A stretch of DNA of 64,000 nt from CAZCFB01 sp964511535 (lineage in GTDB: Bacteria > Myxococcota_A > Polyangia > GCA-2747355 > CAZCFB01): contig CAZEFW010000018.1 of assembly GCA_964511535.1 (NCBI GenBank), positions 1 to 64,000 of the forward strand, in the 5' to 3' direction. Shown in pieces: positions 31,838-38,573 of the stretch (its first letter is position 1; every line of letters starts with the position of its first letter). The translations under genes and the position numbers were made by a program. The notes beneath the pieces are model-generated. The model searched no databases and was not told where the DNA came from. It saw only the letters and a program-made list of their open reading frames with translations.

Positions 31838-33187
31838 GTGCGCATCCTGCTGGTCAACCCGCCCCGATCCATGGCCAACGCCATCTACGACCACGCCCCG
31901 GCCGAGGTGCGCCCCTACATCCATCGCAAGCTCATCGGGCCGCCCCTGGGCCTGCTCACCCTGGCCACCGCGGCAGCTCGGCACGACATCTCGCTGCTGG
32001 AGCTGAAGGCCGAATACGACCTGCGCCCCGACGCGCCGCCCCCCGAAGAGCTGCTGCGGGCCGAGATGGATCGCGTGCGCCCCGGCCTGGTGGCCACCAC
32101 GGTCATCGCCTCGGAGCTGCCCGCCGCCCTGGACCTGCTGGCCGCTGCCCGCGCCCATGATCCGGAGGTCACCACCCTGGCGGGGGGACTGCACGCCATC
32201 CTCTGCCCCGCGGACCTGGAGCACCCCGCGGTGGACCTCGTCTCCTGCGTGCAGGACCCGCGCATGCTGGCCCGGGTGGCCGACGCCCTGGAGGCTGGTG
32301 ACGACCTGCAGGGCATCGGCGGGTTGAGCAGCCGCCCGTCGCCGGGCGCGCCCCTGAGACGCCACGACGCGCCGACGCCGCCATGCGCCCCTGCGGGGGC
32401 CGACTACTTCCCCCCGGATCGCTCCCTGGTGAGGCCCTGGCTGCCCGCGTACATCGTGGGCAAGGCCCCGGGGCCGAGCACCTACCTCTTTTCGTCCCTC
32501 GGCTGCCCCAACCGCTGCTCCTTCTGCTCCATCTGGCCCCAGTACGGCGGGTCCTTCAGCCAGCGCCCCGCGGCCGACGTGGTGCGGGAGATGGAGGGCA
32601 TGGACGACTACGAGGTGGTGCGGTTCGCCGACGCCAACACGGTGGTGGATCACGACTGGGTGCGAGAGCTGTGCGAGCGCATCGCCGCGTCCGGAGTGCG
32701 CAAGGCGCTGATCATGGACATCCGCGCCGACACCGCCGCGCGCCACCCGGAGCTCATCGCGCAGCTCGCTGGCGCCGGCCTGCGGGTGGTGATCATGGGC
32801 TTCGAGTCGTTCCGCGAGGAGGAGCTGCGGCGCTACCGCAAGGAGGCCAGCGCCGCGCAGATCCGCGAGGCCGTGGGCGTGCTCCATGACAACGGCATCC
32901 TGGTGCGGGGCAACTACGTCATCCCACCGGACTACGGCGCTGATGACTTCGAGGCGCTGGCGGAGTTCGCCGCGGACCACGCCGTGGCCCTGGCGGGCTA
33001 CACCATCCTGACCCCCATGCCTGGCACGGAGCTGTACGACCAGCTGCGGGACCAGATCGTCGACCACGACCTGTCACGCTACAACTTCTTCAACGGCGTG
33101 CTTCGCACCACCCGCATGCCCCTGGAGCGGTTCCACCAGGAGGTGGGCAAGCTGTGGCGCATCCGCCTGGGCGAGGAGGTCATTTGA
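31838..33187 (+). CDS. B12-binding radical SAM protein
   Basis: A 449-residue protein. The N-terminal 160 residues have the cobalamin-binding fold pattern of this superfamily (VNPPRSM, GPPLGLLTLATAA, TLAGGLHA). The radical SAM core has the 4Fe-4S motif CPNRCSFC (C223, C227, C230). Later motifs fit the barrel: RFADANTVVD, IMDIRADTAARHPELI, IMGFESFREEELRRY and TILTPMPGTELYD. Such enzymes methylate or rearrange unreactive carbons, or make hopanoid, antibiotic or tetrapyrrole changes; the substrate is not shown. GTG 31838 is chosen because TAATCT lies 7 bases upstream; the longer frame has no signal. The stop overlaps the start of a second radical SAM gene. Confidence 0.82.
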   Translation: MRILLVNPPRSMANAIYDHAPAEVRPYIHRKLIGPPLGLLTLATAAARHDISLLELKAEYDLRPDAPPPEELLRAEMDRVRPGLVATTVIASELPAALDLLAAARAHDPEVTTLAGGLHAILCPADLEHPAVDLVSCVQDPRMLARVADALEAGDDLQGIGGLSSRPSPGAPLRRHDAPTPPCAPAGADYFPPDRSLVRPWLPAYIVGKAPGPSTYLFSSLGCPNRCSFCSIWPQYGGSFSQRPAADVVREMEGMDDYEVVRFADANTVVDHDWVRELCERIAASGVRKALIMDIRADTAARHPELIAQLAGAGLRVVIMGFESFREEELRRYRKEASAAQIREAVGVLHDNGILVRGNYVIPPDYGADDFEALAEFAADHAVALAGYTILTPMPGTELYDQLRDQIVDHDLSRYNFFNGVLRTTRMPLERFHQEVGKLWRIRLGEEVI

Positions 33188-34602
33188 GGCGGCTGAAGAT
33201 CAAGCTGATCCTCTCGGCGTCGCCGGACGATCCGCTGCTGGGGCGGGAGCCGTTCATGCCGCTGTCGCTGCCGCTGCTGGCCGCCTGCGCGCCGGACCAT
33301 GATTACCAGCTCATCGACCTGCTGGCCCGGGCGCGGGAGGTGGATCTCGACGAGCCCGTGGACCTGGTGGGCATCAGCGTGCGCGCCACGGCGGAGGCCG
33401 CCGCGTTCGACCTGGCGGACCGGTTCCGCCAGCGCGGGGTGCCCGTGGTGCTCGGCGGCGCGCAGGTCTCGGCAGCCCCGGAGCGGGCCCTGTCCCACGC
33501 CGACGCCGTGGCCATCGGCGAGGGAGAGGTGCTCTGGCCGATCATGGTGGAGCACGCCGCCGCGGGCCAGCTGCGCCGGCTGTACGTGTGCGGCCAGCCT
33601 GCGTTCGACCCGGCCGGGCGCACCATCCACAGGGTGGATGAGCTGCCGTCGCTGGACGAGCTGCCTGCCGCCCGGCGCGACCTGATGCCGCTGAAGTACC
33701 GCTTCGACACCCTCTTCGCCGCCCGGGGTTGCCCCATCGGGTGCGATTTCTGCGCCGTGCCCGGCATGTTCGGCAAGCGCATGCGCCTGCGCCCCGTGGA
33801 GCGGGTGGCCGCCGAGGTGGACACCCTCGGCCCGTTCTACTACCTGCTGGATGACAGCGTCTTCGGCCGGCCCTCCACCCGCGACTACTACCTGGAGCTT
33901 TACGGCCGGCTCAGGCAGGGAAACCGCCGCCGGCTCTGGACCGGCCAGGCGAACCTCGACGCCCTGGAGAGCGACGAGGGGCGCCGCGTGGTGCAGGCCG
34001 CGGTGGACGCGGGGCTGCTCTACGCCGCCGTGGGGCTGGAGTCGGTGAACCCGGAGGTGCTGCGCCGTTCGGGCGCGGCGGCAAAGATGGGCGACGGAGC
34101 GGGATCTCTGGAGCGCACCCGCCGCCACCTGCGCCGACTGCAAGACCTGGGCGTCATCGTCTCCGGGTGGTTCACCATCGGCTACGAGCAGGACTCGCCG
34201 GAGACCTACCGACGCACCTTCGAGTTTTGCCGGGAGACAAACATCTTGCCGGTGGTCTCGCCCCTGCGCGCGCTGGAGGGCACCGCCCTGCACGACCGGG
34301 TGGTGCAGGAGGGCAAGCTGGCACCCCCCGACGCAGTGACCAACATCAGCCACCCCACCCTGGACCGGGAGGCGGTGGTGCGGGAGCTCGAGGCAGGGGT
34401 CGAGGAGGCCTACAGCCTGCGCGCCATCCTGCGCCGGACGGCCTTCTATCGGCGCCGGTGGCGGGCGCTGGGGGGCGCCGACGCCGAGCTGAGCATTCGC
34501 CGAAACATCTTCGCGCTGATGCTGCAGGTCAACTCGGGCCGCATCCTGGCGGCAGAGAACCGCAACCTGGCCCTGGGGCGAGACCACCTGCCCAGGCACT
34601 GA
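33184..34602 (+). CDS. Second B12-type radical SAM protein
   Basis: A 472-residue protein of the same superfamily as its upstream neighbour. The N-terminal 165 residues are a cobalamin-type domain (VGISVRATAEAAAF, VVLGGAQVSAAPE, AIGEGEVLW). The cluster motif is CPIGCDFC (C183, C187, C190). Barrel motifs are YLLDDSVFGRP, TGQANLDALESDEG, AVGLESVNPEVLRR and WFTIGYEQDSPETY. About 100 further residues form a helical tail. TTG 33184 overlaps the previous stop (TTGA) and has GAGGAGG upstream, so translation is coupled. The two proteins may modify the same substrate in sequence. Confidence 0.8.
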   Translation: MRRLKIKLILSASPDDPLLGREPFMPLSLPLLAACAPDHDYQLIDLLARAREVDLDEPVDLVGISVRATAEAAAFDLADRFRQRGVPVVLGGAQVSAAPERALSHADAVAIGEGEVLWPIMVEHAAAGQLRRLYVCGQPAFDPAGRTIHRVDELPSLDELPAARRDLMPLKYRFDTLFAARGCPIGCDFCAVPGMFGKRMRLRPVERVAAEVDTLGPFYYLLDDSVFGRPSTRDYYLELYGRLRQGNRRRLWTGQANLDALESDEGRRVVQAAVDAGLLYAAVGLESVNPEVLRRSGAAAKMGDGAGSLERTRRHLRRLQDLGVIVSGWFTIGYEQDSPETYRRTFEFCRETNILPVVSPLRALEGTALHDRVVQEGKLAPPDAVTNISHPTLDREAVVRELEAGVEEAYSLRAILRRTAFYRRRWRALGGADAELSIRRNIFALMLQVNSGRILAAENRNLALGRDHLPRH

Positions 34603-34614
34603 GGAGGAGACGGC

Positions 34615-35754
34615 ATGAACGAGGCGGAGCGGATCCTGGCCCTGCATCGACGGGTGGCCGCGCTCAAGGGGCAGGTACGGCGCGGCTGGGTTCAGCGCGG
34701 CGTGGACCGCCCCGAGAGCGTGGCGGACCACAGCCTCGGCGTGGCCGTGCTGGCGGCGGCCCTGGCCCCGGACCTGGGCGTGGACCGCGGCGAGCTGGTG
34801 ACCATGGCGGCGCTGCACGACCTGTGCGAGGCGGTGTGCGGCGACGTCACCCCGGCCGACGGGGTGGCCCCGGAGGAGAAGCTGAGCAGAGAGGCGGCGG
34901 CCATGGCGCAGGTGCTCGAGGGCCTGCCCGACGCCGAGGAGCTGCTGGAGCGCTGGCTGGACATGGCCGAGGGCCGCACTGCCATGGGCCGCCTGGTCAA
35001 GGAGCTCGACGCCCTGGAGATGGTGCTGCAGGCAGAACACTATGAGGGCCAGCAGGCGGTGGACCTGGCAGAGTTCCACGCGGCCGGGCGAGCGCTCCAG
35101 ACCCCGCAGCTGGTGCGCATCAACGCCGCCCTCGAACAGCGCCGCGCCCGGCGGACCCTGCTCGCGCACCTCTGCCCCGCGGATGCGCCCCGCCCCGCCG
35201 AGCTGATCATCGGCTTCGGCGTGTTCCACATGTCGGTGCCCGCCCACTGCGCTCGCCTGTACCGGGACGGCGCCGCGCCGCGCATCCTCTTCACCGGCGG
35301 CGTCGGCGCGGGCAGCGGAGACCTGGACCGCCCCGAGGCGCAGGCCTTCCGCGAGCACGCGCTGAGCCTGGGAGTGCCCGCCGAGGCCATCCTCACCGAG
35401 GAGGACTCCACCCACACCCTGGAAAACGTCCTGCGCAGCCGCGACCTGCTGACCGCCCTGGGGCCGCTGCCCACCAGCGCCCTGATGGTGGCCCTGCCCC
35501 ACCGCCAGCGCCGGGTCTGGCTCACCTGCCGCAGACACCTGCCCGGCGTCGAGCTGATCAACGCCCCGCCGCCCGCGGATCTGGACGAGCAGGAGGCGCT
35601 GCTGGGCGGCCCCGACGCGTATGCCAGGCACATGTTGGGGGAGCTGGATCGCATCGAGCGGTACGGCGCCAGGGGGGATATCGCGGAGGATAGCCCGGGC
35701 GAGGCGATCCAGGCGGCCCGCGCGCTGTTGCAAAGGCAAGCCCGCACTGACTGA
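34615..35754 (+). CDS. HD-domain phosphohydrolase fused to DUF218 (YdcF-like) domain
   Basis: A 379-residue fusion. Residues 1-170 are an HD hydrolase of the YfbR/HDDC2 5'-deoxynucleotidase type: ESVADHSLGVAVLAAAL with a metal His, ALHDLCEAVCGDVTPAD with the HD pair, and KELDALEMVLQAEHYE with the last metal Asp. Residues about 185-365 match DUF218/YdcF, a Rossmann-like domain: LIIGFGVFHMS, ILFTGGVGAG, EEDSTHTLENVLRSRDLL and LPHRQRRVWLTCRR. I do not know this fusion as standard. ATG 34615 has GGAGGAG about 6 bases upstream. It is the third gene of the radical SAM operon, 12 bases after the previous stop, so it may handle a nucleotide or phosphate by-product of that pathway. Confidence 0.8.
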   Translation: MNEAERILALHRRVAALKGQVRRGWVQRGVDRPESVADHSLGVAVLAAALAPDLGVDRGELVTMAALHDLCEAVCGDVTPADGVAPEEKLSREAAAMAQVLEGLPDAEELLERWLDMAEGRTAMGRLVKELDALEMVLQAEHYEGQQAVDLAEFHAAGRALQTPQLVRINAALEQRRARRTLLAHLCPADAPRPAELIIGFGVFHMSVPAHCARLYRDGAAPRILFTGGVGAGSGDLDRPEAQAFREHALSLGVPAEAILTEEDSTHTLENVLRSRDLLTALGPLPTSALMVALPHRQRRVWLTCRRHLPGVELINAPPPADLDEQEALLGGPDAYARHMLGELDRIERYGARGDIAEDSPGEAIQAARALLQRQARTD

Positions 35755-35759
35755 AGAGC

Positions 35760-35820
35760 AAGCGGCGAGACGCCGCTTCTACATGCTGATGCCCGTGCCA
35801 CGAGCGGCGAGACGCCGCTT
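35760..35820. repeat. Pair of identical palindromes (REP-like, possible terminator)
   Basis: AAGCGGCG-AGA-CGCCGCTT at 35760-35778, and the same palindrome at 35803-35820 (one base shorter on its left side), separated by 24 bases. Each can form an 8-base-pair hairpin. They lie between two convergent genes and so could stop transcription from both sides; the repetition suggests a REP-type element. Confidence 0.6.
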
Positions 35821-35872
35821 GTGCACCCGGTCCGTCGCTAAACGCGAGCTGAACCTGCCACGGCCAGAAGGG

Positions 35873-37786
35873 CTACCGTACGAACAGCTTCTGAATGTTC
35901 ATGCCCGCGCCGTGGTAGCAGTCCGGGCTGCAGGCGGGCCCCACCTTCATGCTGATGTTCAGGTTGCTCCCCACCTTGTTGAGATAGATTCGCGGCGCGA
36001 CGTCGAGGTAGGTCTTCCAGCACAGGTTGGTGCCGGGGCTGATCCACTTGCCGGGCCCGTTCCAGAAAGCGCACTTCATGTAGGCGTTGGAGTAGCCGTT
36101 GTGCGGCGCGCCGGCCCCATTGATTGTCAGGGTGCGGGTGGACTGGCCCTGCAGCGTGGCGATGAACATCAGGTCCTTGGCGCCGAGGGTGTTCTTCCAG
36201 TTCAGCATCAGCGAGAAGGTGACGTTGCCGCAGGCGTAGCTGAGGAGCCCGTGCCAGCCGTTGGCGCTGAACTTGTTCGGCACCGTACCCGCGCCGCAGC
36301 TCTGGGTCCCGCTGTGCACCTTGGTGGACGCGGTCAACCCGGCGAGCCGGTCGCTGGCCATGCCCGCCGAGGACGGGTTGAGCAGCGCGGTCCAGCCGCC
36401 GCCCGCCGTGGTCATGTCGCAGTACGCCTCCACCGGCTTGCTGGAGCCGGCGAGCTGGATCTTGTACACCCCCGTTGAGGCGGACGAGTTGAGCGCCAGC
36501 AGGCTCTTGCACGAGCTCGTGGCCGTGCACTTGCTGCTCTGGCACAGCTGGTACTTGCAGTCGGTGTGCCCCTGACATGCGAACCCCAGATCGCAGCCAG
36601 CGCAGCTGGAGCCGCCGCAGTCCACGTCGGTCTCGGTGCCGTTCTTCACCTTGTCCGCGCAGGTCGCCGCCGCGCACTTGCCCGCGGTGCACACCCCGCT
36701 CTGGCAGTCGCTGGCCGCGCCGCACGCCCGGGTCGCCGCGCACTTGGGGCACACGCCGCCGCCGCAGTCCACGTCGGTCTCCACGCCGTTTTTCACCTTG
36801 TCGGTACAGGTCGCAGCCTGGCAGACGCCGCCGCTGCACACCCCGCTCTGGCAGTCCTTTTTCTTGAGGCACTTCTTGGCATCAGCGCACTTGGCGCAGG
36901 TGCTGCCGCCGCAGTCCACGTCGGTCTCGGTGCCGTTCTTCACCTTGTCCGTGCAGCTGCCTGCCACGCAGACGCCCGCGGTGCATACCCCGCTCAGGCA
37001 GTCACCAGCGATGCCGCACTTCTGCTGAGTGGCGCACTTGGGGCAGGCGCCGCCGCCGCAGTCCACGTCGGTCTCCGCGCCGTTGACCACCTTGTCTGTG
37101 CAGGTCGCCGCCTGGCAGACGCCGCCGCTGCATACCCCGCTGGCGCAGTCGGCGCTCGCGCTGCATTTTTTGTTGTCGGCGCACTTGGCGCAGGTGCCGC
37201 CGCCGCAGTCCACGTCGGTCTCCGCGCCGTTCTTCACCTTGTCCGTGCAGGTCGCCGGCGCGCACACCCCTGCCTTGCATACCCCGCTGCCGCAGTCCGA
37301 GCCCGCCGTGCATTTCTTGCCGTCGGCGCAGGTGGGACAGGCGCCGCCGCCGCAGTCCACGTCGGTCTCCGCGCCGTTGACCACCTTGTCCGTGCAGCTG
37401 GGCGGGGCGCACTTTCCGCCGCTGCACACCCCGCTCAGGCAGTCGCCTGGCACGCCGCATTTTTTGGTATCCGCGCACTTGGGGCAGACGAACCCGCCGC
37501 AGTCCACGTCGGTCTCGAAGCCGTTCATCTTCTTGTCCGTGCAGGTGGGGAGCGGCATGTCCGGGGGCGCCTGGTCCGGCACCAGCTGATCTGGCGCCGT
37601 CAGATCTGGCGCCGCCTGGTCGGGCAGGGGCAGGTCCGGGGCCGCCCGGTCCGGCCGCGGCATGTCCACCGACGCCTCGGGTACGCCGAGGTCGAGCTGC
37701 GCGCCGGCGGGTCCATCGTCAGAGCAGCCGGCGGCGCCCGTCAGCGCGACTGCAGCAAGGCAGGTAAGCGAAAGCGATAAGCGCAT
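35873..37786 (-). CDS. Lipoprotein with seven Cys-rich repeats and a fibrinogen-like domain
   Basis: A 637-residue protein. The signal peptide has lipobox AAGC (Cys21), then a linker of PD repeats (PDRAAPDLPLPDQAAPD). Seven tandem units of about 49 residues follow, each starting CTDKVKNGxETDVDCGG and holding about eight Cys. The C-terminal 215 residues begin SCKSLLALNSSASTGVY and contain YCDMTTAGGGWTAL, the hallmark of fibrinogen C-terminal-like domains, which bind sugars in animals and are uncommon in bacteria. The likely role is adhesion at the cell surface. ATG 37786 has AGGAG. TACGCT on the minus strand about 25 bases upstream of the binding site may be a -10 box. Confidence 0.75.
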   Translation of the reverse strand: MRLSLSLTCLAAVALTGAAGCSDDGPAGAQLDLGVPEASVDMPRPDRAAPDLPLPDQAAPDLTAPDQLVPDQAPPDMPLPTCTDKKMNGFETDVDCGGFVCPKCADTKKCGVPGDCLSGVCSGGKCAPPSCTDKVVNGAETDVDCGGGACPTCADGKKCTAGSDCGSGVCKAGVCAPATCTDKVKNGAETDVDCGGGTCAKCADNKKCSASADCASGVCSGGVCQAATCTDKVVNGAETDVDCGGGACPKCATQQKCGIAGDCLSGVCTAGVCVAGSCTDKVKNGTETDVDCGGSTCAKCADAKKCLKKKDCQSGVCSGGVCQAATCTDKVKNGVETDVDCGGGVCPKCAATRACGAASDCQSGVCTAGKCAAATCADKVKNGTETDVDCGGSSCAGCDLGFACQGHTDCKYQLCQSSKCTATSSCKSLLALNSSASTGVYKIQLAGSSKPVEAYCDMTTAGGGWTALLNPSSAGMASDRLAGLTASTKVHSGTQSCGAGTVPNKFSANGWHGLLSYACGNVTFSLMLNWKNTLGAKDLMFIATLQGQSTRTLTINGAGAPHNGYSNAYMKCAFWNGPGKWISPGTNLCWKTYLDVAPRIYLNKVGSNLNISMKVGPACSPDCYHGAGMNIQKLFVR

Positions 37787-37838
37787 GGGATCTCCTGGTC
37801 AGCACTCAGCGTAGCAGATCCCGTCCCGTTCGCGCGTC

Positions 37839-38090
37839 TCAGCGGCCCTCGCCGTCCACCCCTCGCTGCACGGTCTGCATCGTATCCTGCACGGCCTTCG
37901 CGGCGGTGCGGATGTACCCCACGGCCACCGCGACTGACAGGCCGTGCCAGCTGCGGCCGACCCGCGCGGCGTCGCTCATCACGCCCCCCACCAGGCGAGC
38001 AGCGTTCTGCCCGAAGTGACCCACCAGGTCTGCCGCGGCGTCCCCCAGCTCATCCAGGGTGCGGCTGCTGTCATGCTTATTCGGATTCAC
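37839..38090 (-). CDS. Small helical protein downstream of an RHH regulator
   Basis: An 83-residue protein of unknown family. The sequence is helical with Ala/Val/Gly faces (AADLVGHFGQNAARLVGGVM, ARVGRSWHGLSVAVAVGYI), perhaps amphipathic and membrane-associated. GTG 38090 has AGGAGG 7 bases upstream and lies inside the end of the RHH gene (14 bases overlap), so translation is coupled. The pair could be a regulator with its small effector or antitoxin-toxin-like partner; this is inference. Confidence 0.5.
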   Translation of the reverse strand: MNPNKHDSSRTLDELGDAAADLVGHFGQNAARLVGGVMSDAARVGRSWHGLSVAVAVGYIRTAAKAVQDTMQTVQRGVDGEGR

Positions 38091-38481
38091 TGGGCACCTC
38101 CTCGTCCATGCAAGCGAGGCAGCGCATGATGCGCATGGCCTGGCCCTCGGCCATGGCCAGGGCAGCCTCCGTGCCCTTGGGCAAGATCTCGTTGCACTGG
38201 TCGCAGACCGCGTTGATCCCGAGCACGACCTTCTGCCAGCCGAGCACCACCGGCGGGGCGCCCTCCGCCGGGCCGTCCTGCTCCTCCTTGACCGCCTGGG
38301 CGATGGACGCGGCGTCCGCCACCACATCGCCCACCAGCCCCACGGCGTTCTGCAGGACGTTGCGCACCAGGTTTGACACCGACACCCCCAGCTTGGCCGC
38401 GTGCTCCCTGATCTCATCGTCCAGGGACTGCGGGACCCGGGTATGTATCACACGCTCTTTTTTCTCTTCCTCTCGAGCCAT
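38077..38481 (-). CDS. Ribbon-helix-helix regulator with C-terminal zinc-finger-like motif
   Basis: A 134-residue protein. Residues 8-50 (ERVIHTRVPQSLDDEIREHA, then SVSNLVRNVL) fit a ribbon-helix-helix DNA-binding domain. The C-terminal part has CDQC near residue 93 and CLAC near 121, a CxxC pair that can hold one zinc. RHH proteins are dimeric and commonly repress their own promoter. The region just upstream has TTGACA on the same strand and three TGTGATAC-type repeats, a fitting operator. ATG 38481 has GGAG about 9 bases upstream. A small helical protein gene is coupled downstream. Confidence 0.7.
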   Translation of the reverse strand: MAREEEKKERVIHTRVPQSLDDEIREHAAKLGVSVSNLVRNVLQNAVGLVGDVVADAASIAQAVKEEQDGPAEGAPPVVLGWQKVVLGINAVCDQCNEILPKGTEAALAMAEGQAMRIMRCLACMDEEVPSESE

Positions 38482-38500
38482 GGCTCACTCCGTTTCACAA

Positions 38501-38540
38501 TGTGATACAACTTGTGATACCTTGTGACACAAATGTCAAC
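38501..38540 (-). promoter_or_regulatory. Autoregulatory operator and promoter of the RHH gene
   Basis: On the plus strand TGTGATAC (38501-38508), TGTGATAC (38513-38520) and TGTGACAC (38523-38530) repeat at 12- and 10-base steps, the spacing of adjacent RHH dimers. On the minus strand TTGACA (38540-38535) is a perfect -35 box just upstream of these repeats, so bound protein would block the promoter. The -10 is not clear. The same 90 bases also hold the start of the divergent histidine kinase gene. Confidence 0.6.
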
Positions 38541-38573
38541 CCCCCTTTTCTGAATTCCTGCTAAGATGGTTTG

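Noticed and set aside
33079..35739. 886-residue minus-strand frame opposite the radical SAM operon
   Set aside because: High GC codon bias keeps the antisense open; His/Gln/Val-rich sequence without any motif.
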